A stretch of 64,000 nucleotides of DNA, taken from an uncultured Gammaproteobacteria bacterium. Its GTDB lineage: Bacteria; Pseudomonadota; Gammaproteobacteria; Ga0077536. Position 1 is the first letter of the stretch. The number at the start of each line of letters is the position of its first letter. Both the position numbers and the translations under genes were made by a program. Under the pieces are notes generated by a model that searched no databases, was not told where the DNA came from, and was given only the letters and a program-made list of their open reading frames with translations. Below are positions 1-8,718 of this stretch, piece after piece. The stretch is from the NCBI GenBank assembly GCA_938082545.1, contig CALKCL010000017.1, positions 62,001 to 126,000 of the forward strand, in the 5' to 3' direction.

Positions 1-1014
1 TACTACCAAAACATCAAGCTCGTGAAATTCTCCATCTTCCGTCCGAATTCCATTCTCTTCAACAGTTGCAATTCCGGACGTGATTAAATTCGCGTTGTCC
101 CGCTGAATAGATTCATAAAAATCAGTGGAGAATATTAGACGCTTACAGCCCGCTCGATAATCAGGTCGAAGCTTTTCTCGAAGCTCTTTATCTCGCACAC
201 CCTCCTCTAAATTACGCAGACACTCATCTGCAAGCGCGGCTAAACTGGCTGACTCTGCGTCAATAACCCCATTAGAAAAATTATCGAAATCTGCATGGAT
301 TTGATCAACAACCACATCACGCTTTTTGGCATCTTTAAAATCTGATTTATCTTTATCCGAGTAAATTTGGTTCTCGATAGGCATGACCCACTGAGCAGTA
401 CGTTGAAACAAACTAAACTTTTCGACTTTATCAACAATCGCCGAGGTTATTTGTATGGCAGTAGAACCGGTGCCTATGACCCCTACTTTTTTTCCAGCCA
501 AGTCGATCGAATGATCCCATCTAGCACTGTGAAAAGATGAACCTTTGAAACGCTCCAAGCCATCAATTTTTGGTGTAGATGGAATATGTAGCACTCCGGT
601 AGCCGCAATAACAATATCTGCACGCTCTTCTCGCCCTTTAGTAGTTCGAATGGTCCAGCCTTCGTTTTCAAATGCACAATAGTTTACGGACTCGTTAAAA
701 CAGATTTTTTTTCTGACATCATATTTGTCAGCCACTCGTTCGAAATATTGCTTTATCTCCGGACCTGGGGCGAATGTTTGACTCCAATCGGGATTCGGCT
801 CGAAAGAATAAGTATATCCATGTGCGGGAACGTCACAAGTGATTCCAGGGTAAGTATTGTCCCTCCAAGTCCCACCTAATTGGTCCGATTTTTCGTATAT
901 GACATGATTATGATATCCAGCATCCGTCATTTTTATAGACGCTAAAATTCCAGCCATTCCAGCGCCAATAATTACAACTCGCAAATCCGTCGCGCTATCG
1001 GTTAATTTTTCCAT
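1..1014 (-). CDS. Baeyer-Villiger type flavin monooxygenase (C-terminus off window)
   Basis: The start ATG is at 1014 and the reading frame stays open to base 1, so about 338 N-terminal residues are seen of a protein usually near 500. An FAD-binding GAGMAG lies at residues 17-22 after a short beta strand, and GGTWRDNTYPG follows, typical of flavin monooxygenases. The Baeyer-Villiger fingerprint FxGxxxHxxxWD is present (FKGSSFHSARWD), followed by an NADPH-binding GTGSTA. The family inserts one oxygen of O2 into ketones to give esters or lactones, using NADPH in the cytoplasm. It is divergent from the amidase to its right. A second, full-length relative lies at 48732-50246. Substrate cannot be told from sequence. 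Confidence 0.9.
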   Translation of the reverse strand, partial: MEKLTDSATDLRVVIIGAGMAGILASIKMTDAGYHNHVIYEKSDQLGGTWRDNTYPGITCDVPAHGYTYSFEPNPDWSQTFAPGPEIKQYFERVADKYDVRKKICFNESVNYCAFENEGWTIRTTKGREERADIVIAATGVLHIPSTPKIDGLERFKGSSFHSARWDHSIDLAGKKVGVIGTGSTAIQITSAIVDKVEKFSLFQRTAQWVMPIENQIYSDKDKSDFKDAKKRDVVVDQIHADFDNFSNGVIDAESASLAALADECLRNLEEGVRDKELREKLRPDYRAGCKRLIFSTDFYESIQRDNANLITSGIATVEENGIRTEDGEFHELDVLVV

Positions 1015-1236
1015 TCCCCTCAATCCTTTATTTTTTTTTCTTAGACTTATTACACACATCCTAGTATTAGTCGCAAATTCAGATAAAACAATCTCGATTA
1101 AGTGTTCAATCTGCCAAAATGTGAGTCCTAAAGTATCAAACTTGGCGTATCTGTCGCAACAACGATCGTTCGTTAGTTGCGAATCTATAATCCCCGCAGT
1201 AGGCTCTATAGCAAAGCGAATCATAGGAGTCTCAAA

Positions 1237-2733
1237 ATGCGGGTAAACGATCGACCATTAGAACAGGTAAATATCTCTCAGATCCACGCAGCGATGCTGT
1301 CTGGTTCCATTACCTGTGAAAGTATCGTGGAGGCATATTTAAACAATATCGAGCTAAATAACCAGAAAGGTGCGAAGTTAAATGCCATTGTCACTATGAA
1401 CGATTCAGCTGTCGACTTGGCACGTCAACTTGACGCGCAGCTTTTGTCCTCGAAGCAGCTAGTTGGCCCTTTGCATGGCATTCCTATGGTTGTAAAAGAC
1501 TGTCTAGAAACAACGGACATGCCCACTTCTTTCGGCTCTAAGCTCTTTTCTCAGTATATGGCCAAAAAAGATGCCACGGTCATAGCAAAGCTTCGCGATG
1601 CCGGAGCCGTAATTCTAGCGAAAACGACTCTGCCTGACTGGGCTACCTCTTGGTTTGGATACTCTTCAAGGAGCGGGGAAACAAAAAATCCTTATGACTT
1701 AGATAGAGACCCCGGTGGTTCTAGTAGTGGAACTGGGGCAGCAATAGCAGCAGGATTTGCTACGGTAGGGCTTGGGACTGACTGTGGAGGCTCAGTGAGA
1801 TTACCTTCCTCTTTTTGTAATCTGGTGGGCGTCCGAGCTACACCTGGGATGATGAGCCGACAAGGGTGTAATCCGCTCGTAGCGTTGCAAGATACCATCG
1901 GACCAATGGCCCGTAGCGTCTCTGACGCTGTAAAAGTCTTTGAAGTCATCTGCGGGTTCGATGAAAACGATCCTCTCACTTCAACCTATAATATAGGTAA
2001 AGCTAGTCCTAACTATTCGCAGCAACTTATCCCAGATGGATTGAAAAACTTAAGAATAGGCGTGGTAAGGAATGCTTTCGGAAGCGATCAAGATGAGAAT
2101 TGCCGTCCAGTAAACAAAGTCATGAATGCTGCCATTGAGCAGCTTGCAGCTGGAGGGGCCTTTGTCAGTGACGTTGAGATCCCAAACCTGGCTGAGTCCT
2201 TAGATGCAACATCTCTTTACTTGCTGAAATCAAAGTATGATCTCAATCTTTTCCTCAACGCTCGCCCTGAAGCTCCAATGAAGACAATCCAAGATATCGT
2301 AAATGCCGGCCACTATCACCCCAAACTAGATCTCCTAGAAGGCATTGCAAACGGACCAGATGATCCGTTGTCAGATCTCGATTACTACAAAGCATATGCA
2401 GAAAGAAACAACCTTATGCTTTTAATCACCAGTATTATGGATAAAGGCGAGTACGATGCACTGGTATACCCTACCGCACAGGTGCCTCCTCCTTTAAGGT
2501 CTGAAACTGACTCTGGCCGATGGACGACCTTAAACTTTCCAACGAACACCTTGATCAGCTCACAAACGTCTATGCCCGCTATGACAGTACCAGCAGGATC
2601 TACAGAAAACGGGCTCCCGATAGGGATGGAGATTTTAACGCGTCCTTACGATGAAGCCATGATGTTTAGAGTCGGCTTTGGCTTCGAGCAAATCAGGGAT
2701 CATCGAAGACAACCAGCCTGCACTAGCCGATAA
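1237..2733 (+). CDS. Amidase signature family hydrolase
   Basis: This 498-residue protein belongs to the amidase signature family (GatA-like amidohydrolases that cleave C-N amide bonds). The Ser-cisSer-Lys triad is visible: Lys in VVKD near residue 87, the cis-Ser in the GGSSSG stretch near 160, and the nucleophile in DCGGSVRLP near 186. I chose the ATG at 1237 because AGGAG sits 7 nt upstream. A TTG 60 nt further up keeps the frame open but has no such site and would add a poorly conserved tail. It is convergent with the crotonase gene, with a 10-nt gap. The substrate is unknown; GatA itself is unlikely because no gatC or gatB is nearby. Confidence 0.9.
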   Translation: MRVNDRPLEQVNISQIHAAMLSGSITCESIVEAYLNNIELNNQKGAKLNAIVTMNDSAVDLARQLDAQLLSSKQLVGPLHGIPMVVKDCLETTDMPTSFGSKLFSQYMAKKDATVIAKLRDAGAVILAKTTLPDWATSWFGYSSRSGETKNPYDLDRDPGGSSSGTGAAIAAGFATVGLGTDCGGSVRLPSSFCNLVGVRATPGMMSRQGCNPLVALQDTIGPMARSVSDAVKVFEVICGFDENDPLTSTYNIGKASPNYSQQLIPDGLKNLRIGVVRNAFGSDQDENCRPVNKVMNAAIEQLAAGGAFVSDVEIPNLAESLDATSLYLLKSKYDLNLFLNARPEAPMKTIQDIVNAGHYHPKLDLLEGIANGPDDPLSDLDYYKAYAERNNLMLLITSIMDKGEYDALVYPTAQVPPPLRSETDSGRWTTLNFPTNTLISSQTSMPAMTVPAGSTENGLPIGMEILTRPYDEAMMFRVGFGFEQIRDHRRQPACTSR

Positions 2734-2743
2734 CGAAAGGTTC

Positions 2744-3529
2744 TTACCGACCTTTCCAGTCAGGTGCCCGTTTCTGCGCAAAAGCCAAAGGACCTTCGTC
2801 GGCATCTGACGAATTAATCATTTTAACAAAGGCTGGATAGTCGGTCTGTTTCTTAAGCGCGTCTTCAAGGCTAGCCTCATCGAGCCCCATCAAGACAGCC
2901 TGTTTAGAAGCACGCACCGATAGAGGAGCGCACTTTAAAATTTTAGTTACCCAACTATTGATCGCCGTCTCTATTTCACCATCTTCTATCAGGTCAGTAA
3001 CGATGCCCATGTCTAACGCTTTCTGCGCACTGACACTCTCGCTTCCAAGGATCATTCCCATCGCTTGCTTAAGCCCTATCTGCCTGGCCAGACGATGCAC
3101 ACCGCCTCCCAAAGCCATACGTCCTATAAGAGGCTCCGGCAAACCAAAGACAGAACGCCGAGTAGCCAAAATAATGTCACATGCTAGCGCCACTTCAAAT
3201 CCGCCACCAACCGCTATCCCATCCACTGCAGCAATAACGGGCTTATCCAAATCATAACGTTCAATAAGTCCTGCATAACCATTTTTAGGATACGCTGTCG
3301 GGCCTTCGTTACGTGCTATCGCCTTAAGATCGCTACCAGCGCAAAATGCTCTATCTCCTGAGCCGATAACGACACATATCCACTTGTTATCATCCCCCGC
3401 GAAATCATCAAAAGCCATCTGAAGCTCTTCGTGCATCTTCACATTTATTGCGTTGAGTACTTCAGGTCGATCGAAAGTAACTCTCATTACATGATTGACC
3501 GTCGACACACTTAAATGTTCATATCCCAT
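2744..3529 (-). CDS. Enoyl-CoA hydratase/isomerase (crotonase) family protein
   Basis: A 261-residue crotonase-fold protein. The oxyanion-hole segments are seen as AFCAGSDLKA near residue 62 and DGIAVGGGFEVALACD near 105. One acidic catalytic position is kept (PEPLIG), but the second Glu of true hydratases (as in GKxxAME) is replaced by Gly in KQAMGMIL. It may therefore be an isomerase, hydrolase or carnitinyl-CoA-type enzyme rather than a straight beta-oxidation hydratase. It lies 30 nt downstream of the cupin gene on the same strand, suggesting co-transcription and a shared, unidentified acyl-CoA pathway. Confidence 0.88.
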   Translation of the reverse strand: MGYEHLSVSTVNHVMRVTFDRPEVLNAINVKMHEELQMAFDDFAGDDNKWICVVIGSGDRAFCAGSDLKAIARNEGPTAYPKNGYAGLIERYDLDKPVIAAVDGIAVGGGFEVALACDIILATRRSVFGLPEPLIGRMALGGGVHRLARQIGLKQAMGMILGSESVSAQKALDMGIVTDLIEDGEIETAINSWVTKILKCAPLSVRASKQAVLMGLDEASLEDALKKQTDYPAFVKMINSSDADEGPLAFAQKRAPDWKGR

Positions 3530-3559
3530 TTACTTGCCCCTCTAGAGGAATAAGAGTGT

Positions 3560-4042
3560 TTAGTAATTGCCAGTCACAAAATCATCAAACGAGAGAGACA
3601 CGATAGCTTCTTCTTTTTCATTCAAAACCTGAAATACTTCCCCACCATCACAGTCCATGCTGAAAAGCAGCATCGAGCCTTCTGGGCCTCCATACTCTCG
3701 ATGAGATTCACCTGCTTCTGTTAGGGCAATGTCTCCTCGGGTGCGTATCTTGTGGATTTCATCACCGCCATTATCATCTACAAGGTGATGTTCTCCAGCT
3801 AAAACAATGCTAGTCGTTGCTGCTAGATGGCGATGAAAATGGCAATAACTATTCGGCTCCCACTTTCCTAGAAAATCCACATGCTTCTTCTCCATATCGA
3901 AACCAATTATTGCGACCCAATAATCTATGTGATAGTCGAAAGTATTTTTTGGATCAATCAGTCGCTTCCATTGCAAACTACTCGCATCGTATCCAGAGGT
4001 TAGATTACTTACTAGATCAGGAACTGCATTCATCATTTTCAC
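3560..4042 (-). CDS. Cupin-domain protein
   Basis: A 160-residue single-domain protein. The core reads CHFHRHLAATTSIVLAGEHH, with the H-x-H pair of the first cupin motif, and a later GESHREYG gives the histidine of the second motif, so a divalent metal site is likely. It is close in size and layout to anti-sigma ChrR-like or acetylacetone-dioxygenase-like cupins; I cannot choose between a small dioxygenase and a metal-sensing role. The start codon follows AAGGGTG at a suitable distance. It is the first gene of a two-gene unit with the crotonase. Confidence 0.75.
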   Translation of the reverse strand: MKMMNAVPDLVSNLTSGYDASSLQWKRLIDPKNTFDYHIDYWVAIIGFDMEKKHVDFLGKWEPNSYCHFHRHLAATTSIVLAGEHHLVDDNGGDEIHKIRTRGDIALTEAGESHREYGGPEGSMLLFSMDCDGGEVFQVLNEKEEAIVSLSFDDFVTGNY

Positions 4043-4481
4043 CCTTGCTGTAAAAGATTTTGGCTAGAGCCCAAGTGTACCCAATCTTCTGCCGAAATTC
4101 TATGTCAAAGCTAGCTGGTGAGCTAAACAAGTAATATTAATAATAGTGGTAAGAACCGGAACCATTTCCTACAGTTTTAGCCTTCCAATAATGGAGTGAG
4201 TATCAATACTATTGCGCGCTGCCCCAGTGTCTGGTTTGGCATACCCTTTGTATCTTTCTTAAGCTCGACCATTGCTCCTCCAGGAGTACATTAGCTAGCC
4301 TTATGGCCGCTATAAGGCACCAGTATCTAGTGAAAAATTATCCATCAGAGTTAATTACTGATGTATAATGGAGATCCGAAAAATTAGTTCAAGACACCAA
4401 GTGTGAAAAGCACACATCACAGTGAAAACTGGTATTGTGTGTCTATGGTTGCATGTGTCGGAATAAAATGGAAAAAATTTA
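4043..4481. other. Intergenic stretch without a recognised gene
   Basis: About 440 bases without a convincing gene. The only structure seen is a 7-bp inverted repeat with a 7-nt spacer (GCCTTAT at 4298-4304, ATAAGGC at 4312-4318) lacking a T tract on either side. Presumably it holds the promoter of the cupin-crotonase unit leftward and that of the small membrane protein genes rightward. Confidence 0.5.
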
Positions 4482-4727
4482 GTGACTGTGAATAACGACA
4501 GACAACCATCGCGAAGCAACGACGAGCAGCCGAGCCTATCTCTTTTCAGGTTGGCTGGTTGGGTTGGAGTAATTGTTGCGACTCCATTCTTTCTATGGGT
4601 GCCACTCGGATTCACCGGCCTCATACCATCGATGATTGACGTCTTTGGTATTGTCGGACTGCGCATCCCAGCAGCGTTTACGATTGCTGGCCTGTTGCTA
4701 GCCGCGGTTGGATTTCACCGGATTTAA
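4482..4727 (+). CDS. Small membrane protein, first of a three-gene micro-operon
   Basis: An 81-residue protein from a GTG start; no ATG serves this frame upstream. Residues 1-20 are polar and acidic, followed by two likely transmembrane helices (about residues 22-45 and 52-78) separated by a short turn. I recognise no family. Its stop overlaps an ATG of the next frame (TAATG), and two more tiny membrane protein genes follow, so the three are probably translated together. The start is uncertain because the upstream sequence shows only A-rich bases rather than a clear ribosome site. Confidence 0.5.
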   Translation: MTVNNDRQPSRSNDEQPSLSLFRLAGWVGVIVATPFFLWVPLGFTGLIPSMIDVFGIVGLRIPAAFTIAGLLLAAVGFHRI

Positions 4728-4786
4728 TGAAGGCTAAATCCAGCCTTCCCCGGACTAACGTTTACTCAATAAGTAAGGAAATTAGT

Positions 4787-4972
4787 ATGTTCAAACTATC
4801 AGATTTATTCATCTTGCTGGCGGTTGCGGTATCTTTTGCAGTATCGGGATTACTCTGGTTCGAAGGTGAGCAATTAGCAGGGTTATTCACTGCAATATGG
4901 GTCCCTTCCATTTTAGCGTTTGGTATTTACTTCAAATTGTCTAGCCTACTGGCAAGGAGAGACCAATCATGA
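4787..4972 (+). CDS. Small membrane protein, second of the micro-operon
   Basis: A 61-residue protein starting MFKLSDLFIL, with two hydrophobic segments around residues 5-22 and 30-50 and a basic end (ARRDQS). The chosen ATG has TAAGGAA upstream. An in-frame ATG at 4727, overlapping the stop of the previous gene, would give an 81-residue version with a polar N-terminal tail. The last codons overlap the start of the third gene as ATGA. No family recognised. Confidence 0.6.
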   Translation: MFKLSDLFILLAVAVSFAVSGLLWFEGEQLAGLFTAIWVPSILAFGIYFKLSSLLARRDQS

Positions 4973-5139
4973 TCTCGAATAACTTACTTCCTATTGCCAT
5001 CTTTGTGTTCATCATAATGATGATAGGCCTTGTGTTAACTCTTATAGAGTTTCGGTATGGAGCGCCAAAGCGCCAACAGGATGACGCTGACAGCAATGCA
5101 AACGCAGTTGGGAAAGAGAAAAAATCCCAAGAAGTGTGA
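4969..5139 (+). CDS. Single-span membrane peptide, third of the micro-operon
   Basis: A 56-residue protein. One strongly hydrophobic helix occupies about residues 6-27 and is followed by a very polar C-terminal tail rich in D, N, K and Q. Its ATG overlaps the stop of the preceding gene (ATGA) and GGAG lies 8-9 nt upstream, both supporting real translation. By shape it resembles small accessory subunits of membrane complexes, but no specific partner is encoded here and no family is recognised. Confidence 0.6.
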   Translation: MISNNLLPIAIFVFIIMMIGLVLTLIEFRYGAPKRQQDDADSNANAVGKEKKSQEV

Positions 5140-5289
5140 CGCTTGATCTTTTGGGGAAAAGGCTCTGGCTACGATTTCTATACACCTTTATCACTGGCCT
5201 GATTAACATTAGACAGCCTAAGTATGACTAAATGCAGGCTACTGTTTAATTGTTTTACTAGGTTAAACGAGCTCAAGCCAAATACAATC

Positions 5290-5748
5290 TGCGCCTTTCC
5301 CTGACGCTATAGCGCAAAGCATTGCAGGTGGAAACACTGCGCCTATTTAACCACGCCGCGAAAGGAGTCTTAGAACGAGAAGGCATCCTGCATGCAGTAG
5401 GTTATGGCTGGTGGCTCTACCAAATTGTAGACGGTGTAGGCGGCATTTTTTTATGACTCCAAACCTCGATTAGCATATCGTCAACATGCGAATTCTGCAA
5501 TCGGTGCGAACGCGTTCTTTAAGGCTAAAATAGTTTGATTTTTTTTAACGGTTCGTGACCGATTTAAGATCTGGAATACCATAAATTACCCAGCATTATC
5601 TATGGTTCAACACTTATTAGCTGAAGATAATCAAATTATTTTGGAGAACCTGGCCAATTCTAAGAACGCCAAGCTGAGAGAAAAAATTCGCCGAATAAAA
5701 GCGTGTGGCATTTATCGACAAACTAGGATGGGTACTTTATCACTATAG
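5290..5748 (+). pseudogene. Relic of a family 2 glycosyltransferase (C-terminal part)
   Basis: Translated in three frames, this stretch reads as the C-terminal half of a rhamnosyltransferase-like GT2. One frame gives IAGGNT, the next FNHAAKGVLEREG and WWLYQIVDGVGG, and after a shift in the T7 run at about 5446-5452 the third gives YDSKPRLAYRQHANSAIGAN. After an in-frame TGA it continues RDRFKIWN and ends GIYRQTRMGTLSL. These pieces follow the order seen in intact enzymes (GGNT, WWLYQ, YRQH-N-IGAN, GVYRQTRLGTLGL). At least two frameshifts and one stop make it non-functional. It lies just beyond the last gene of the polysaccharide locus and points the opposite way. Confidence 0.72.
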
Positions 5749-5771
5749 ATCGCCATCATAATTAATAAATT

Positions 5772-6371
5772 TTAACCAGCCTTGACTGCCGTTCGAGCGG
5801 CATTGTTTATATCAAAGACTGATTTAGCCAATAATGAAATACTATCTTGCAAAGTACTTATTTGGTGGGTTGCTACGTCAGATACAACATCATTATTAAC
5901 ACCCGACAGGAAATGGCATCTTATCCCCACACCGGCCTGATTAGCCGACTGCATATCGGAAGATTTATCACCAATCATAATTGAAGTATTGAGGTCTAAC
6001 TCATGTTTTTCAGCAGCATGCAGCAACATTCCTGGATTAGGTTTGCGATCAAACGAATCTTTCTTATAGTGTCCAATACCATCTTCAGGGTGGTACGGAC
6101 AATAGAATACATCACGTATCGACGCGCCTTCAGACTCAAATTGATCACACATCCATTTTGTCAGAATAGAAAAATCTTGTTCCGAATAATAGCCGCGCCC
6201 AATTCCAGCTTGGTTAGTTATTACAATCAGCAGATACCCCATTTTTTTAGCCGCACGGCAGACATCAAAAATTCCGTCAATAAATCGGAAATTTTCTACG
6301 TCCGAAGTGTATCCAGAATCATGGTTAATTACGCCATCCCGATCTAAAAAGAGTGCACGACTAGCCGCCAA
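5772..6371 (-). CDS. gmhB: D,D-heptose bisphosphate phosphatase (HAD superfamily)
   Basis: A 199-residue HAD-IIIA phosphatase. FLDRDGVIN near residue 9 carries the nucleophile and acid/base Asp pair, ITNQAGIGRG near 52 is motif II, and IGDKSSD near 137 is motif IV. It should dephosphorylate D-glycero-D-manno-heptose 1,7-bisphosphate. The zinc loop is half lost: the first CPYH pair is kept, but the second Cys-x-Cys before RKP is Ser-Phe-Asp. It starts at TTG, 2 nt after the hddC stop, and is the last gene of the heptose block. Together with gmhA, hddA and hddC the assignment is strong. Confidence 0.85.
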   Translation of the reverse strand: MAASRALFLDRDGVINHDSGYTSDVENFRFIDGIFDVCRAAKKMGYLLIVITNQAGIGRGYYSEQDFSILTKWMCDQFESEGASIRDVFYCPYHPEDGIGHYKKDSFDRKPNPGMLLHAAEKHELDLNTSIMIGDKSSDMQSANQAGVGIRCHFLSGVNNDVVSDVATHQISTLQDSISLLAKSVFDINNAARTAVKAG

Positions 6372-6373
6372 AA

Positions 6374-7060
6374 CTATAATCCTGCTAATTCAATTTGAGC
6401 GAGAGAATAATCAACTGGCACACCGATATCAATGAAGCGACCATCCGTGATAAATCCGTCAAATCTTATATGTTGTAAATTTTTTACGAAAAAATCGGCT
6501 TCTATAGAAAAAGCCTGTCCTTGAGGAAAGTCATCTAACCCGTGCTTTGGGAGCACATAGCATCCGGCATTAATCAACCCTGGGCCAGATTCTCCTTTCT
6601 CAAGAAATGCGGTTACACGACCGTCACTTATATCCACTCTACCAAAACGATTAGTATCAGGGACATTGCGTACTACAATCACGGGGTTATGGTTCTCCAG
6701 CCAAAAATGCTCTACTGCACTAACTTCAAGGTCTAAGTAAGTATCGCCATTAAAAATGAAAGCATGATCAGACACACAATGCTCTAATGCCGCTCGAATA
6801 GCCCCTCCAGTGCCTAATGGCTGACTTTCAATTTCATAAATCAGTTCCATTCCCGAATAGTTATTGCCAAAATGCAAAGTAATTTTTTCGGACATGAAAC
6901 CGAGGGATAACACAACTCGCTTAAAACCTTTACGGGCAAGCATAGAAAGTAATATTTCTAGAAAAGGGCGACCTGCAACAGGTGCCATGGGTTTAGGCAA
7001 ATTAGGCAGAACCTCTTTCAAACGAGTGCCAAAACCGCCAGCTAATACAATGGCCTCCAT
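6374..7060 (-). CDS. hddC: D-glycero-alpha-D-manno-heptose 1-phosphate guanylyltransferase
   Basis: A 228-residue sugar nucleotidyltransferase. The N-terminus has the nucleotide loop LAGGFGTRL and the LPKPMAPVAGRPF signature, and FNGDTYLD near residue 102 carries the metal-binding Asp. In the D-alpha heptose pathway it makes GDP-D-glycero-alpha-D-manno-heptose from the 1-phosphate and GTP. The ATG at 7060 overlaps the gmhA stop (TGATG); a TTG codon just before it is less likely. Mannose-1-phosphate guanylyltransferase is an alternative by homology alone, but the neighbours settle it. Confidence 0.87.
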   Translation of the reverse strand: MEAIVLAGGFGTRLKEVLPNLPKPMAPVAGRPFLEILLSMLARKGFKRVVLSLGFMSEKITLHFGNNYSGMELIYEIESQPLGTGGAIRAALEHCVSDHAFIFNGDTYLDLEVSAVEHFWLENHNPVIVVRNVPDTNRFGRVDISDGRVTAFLEKGESGPGLINAGCYVLPKHGLDDFPQGQAFSIEADFFVKNLQHIRFDGFITDGRFIDIGVPVDYSLAQIELAGL

Positions 7061-7644
7061 CAATTCTCTGGCTTGAAAATTGCGTTTTCAACCAATCCAC
7101 AAATAATGTGTCCAATGACTAAATGACCTTCTTGAATTTTAGGCGTGTCACTTGAAGGAATTTCTATCAAATAATCACAGCAAGACTTTATAGACCCGCC
7201 ACGATTTCCCGTCAAACCTATGCAAATCAAACCCCGTGTACGGGACTCTTCAAAGGCGCGCAAAATATTCGGTGATAAGCCAGAGGTAGAATAACCAATA
7301 AAAACATCACCCTTATTGCCATGCGCTTGAACTTGACGTGCGAACAACTTTTCATAACCATAGTCATTGCCGATAGCTGTTAGTATTGAAGAGTCCGTAG
7401 TCAAAGCAATCGCAGGCAATCCCGGCCTGTCAAACGCAAAGCGACTCACAAACTCCCCCGCGATGTGTTGTGCATCTGCAGCACTACCACCGTTACCGGC
7501 TAGCAGAATTTTCCCACCTTGCTGCAAAGAGGTAATGCAAGCATTAGCAGCAGCCTGTACGATGAAAGTTAAATCATCATCCGCCAGCATTGCAGACATG
7601 ACTTGCTGTGCCTCATTTATCTGATCTGAAATATACTGCTTCAT
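7060..7644 (-). CDS. gmhA: Sedoheptulose 7-phosphate isomerase
   Basis: A 194-residue SIS-domain protein, close to the 192 residues of Escherichia coli GmhA. GNGGSAADAQHIAGEFVSRF near residue 50 is the family hallmark. It converts sedoheptulose 7-phosphate to D-glycero-D-manno-heptose 7-phosphate, the first step of heptose synthesis. I prefer the ATG at 7644, because GGAG precedes it and it overlaps the hddA stop as ATGA. An ATG 12 nt upstream is in frame but less well placed. It works with hddA, gmhB and hddC. Confidence 0.92.
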   Translation of the reverse strand: MKQYISDQINEAQQVMSAMLADDDLTFIVQAAANACITSLQQGGKILLAGNGGSAADAQHIAGEFVSRFAFDRPGLPAIALTTDSSILTAIGNDYGYEKLFARQVQAHGNKGDVFIGYSTSGLSPNILRAFEESRTRGLICIGLTGNRGGSIKSCCDYLIEIPSSDTPKIQEGHLVIGHIICGLVENAIFKPEN

Positions 7645-8672
7645 CCTATTCTCCATGCTTCCGTTCCATTTGTCGTAAAATGGCAGTTACTTACTCGCCC
7701 ATTAAATCCATCAAGTGCCCTAACAACATCCATACGTTTCTCTGGGGGCACAAAGAACATCATGAAACCACCACCACCTGCGCCAGAAACCTTGCCAGCC
7801 ATGGCGCCAGCGTTAATCGCCGCACTATATATTTCATCAATATGTAGGTTAGATACTGTTGCTGCCGAACGCTTCTTATTTTCCCATCCTTGACGCATTG
7901 AAGTAATTATTCCATCAAAATCACCTCGAAGTATGCACTCCTTCATAGTTAAAGCCTCATTCTTAATGCCGTGCATCGCTTCTATAGTATCAGCCAATCT
8001 ATCTTTCACATTGTTACTTTGATCCGCAATAATCTTGGCAGATTCACGAGAAACACCTGTAGAAAATAGCAATAGCGAGGCTTCTAGTTCACATATAATC
8101 CAGTTCTTAATTCGGAGTGGATTAACAACAACACGATCATCTGCATAAAACTCCATAAAATTGAAACCGCCAAAGGTTGCCGCATACTGATCTTGTCTTC
8201 CACCTTGCAATCCACAATCCACACGTTCAATTCTAAAAGCCAAATGTGCAATCGTATAATCATCCAAAGGTAAGTTCAGTAACTCAGTAAAGGCACGAAT
8301 CATTACCACCACCAGTGTAGAAGAAGACCCTAGGCCAGAGCCTACAGGCGCATCACAAAACGTACTTAGCTCCATCGGAATAGGCTTTCCGCCGTTGTAA
8401 TGCTGGATCATATAGTTATAGACCGCCTTGTGCAGATCGAGCTTGCCGTCCAACAGTAACGGGTCGCCAATAGCCTTGAACTGCTCTGTCTGCTGATCTG
8501 TAGCCACAAGGCGCAACATGTGTTCATCCAGCGTCTTAATAACCGCATAGGCATAACGGTCAATAGTGGCATTGAGGACTTGCCCGCCATGTATGTCGCA
8601 ATAAGGGGAGACATCGGTGCCTCCACCGGCAAGGCCTAGGCGCAGGGGAGCGCGCGCTCTTACTATCATCAT
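7641..8672 (-). CDS. hddA: D-glycero-alpha-D-manno-heptose 7-phosphate kinase
   Basis: A 343-residue GHMP kinase. RAPLRLGLAGGGTD at the N-terminus is motif 1, VGSGLGSSSTLVV near residue 112 is the ATP-binding motif 2, and KVSGAGGGGFMMFF near 300 is motif 3. It phosphorylates heptose 7-phosphate at C1 in the alpha configuration, the branch that leads to GDP-heptose rather than the ADP-heptose of inner core LPS. It overlaps gmhA by four bases, so translation is coupled. Confidence 0.9.
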   Translation of the reverse strand: MMIVRARAPLRLGLAGGGTDVSPYCDIHGGQVLNATIDRYAYAVIKTLDEHMLRLVATDQQTEQFKAIGDPLLLDGKLDLHKAVYNYMIQHYNGGKPIPMELSTFCDAPVGSGLGSSSTLVVVMIRAFTELLNLPLDDYTIAHLAFRIERVDCGLQGGRQDQYAATFGGFNFMEFYADDRVVVNPLRIKNWIICELEASLLLFSTGVSRESAKIIADQSNNVKDRLADTIEAMHGIKNEALTMKECILRGDFDGIITSMRQGWENKKRSAATVSNLHIDEIYSAAINAGAMAGKVSGAGGGGFMMFFVPPEKRMDVVRALDGFNGRVSNCHFTTNGTEAWRIG

Positions 8673-8718
8673 TTATAATCTAAATTCCTCAGATCAATAT
8701 AGTAACTCATCCAACTAA

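Noticed and set aside
1177-1236. TTG start giving 20 extra residues on the amidase
   Set aside because: The downstream ATG has a good AGGAG at correct spacing, and the extra residues look non-conserved.
4355-4666. 103-codon minus-strand frame
   Set aside because: It lies mostly antisense to the first small membrane protein, and its product is low in hydrophobic pattern and unlike known families.
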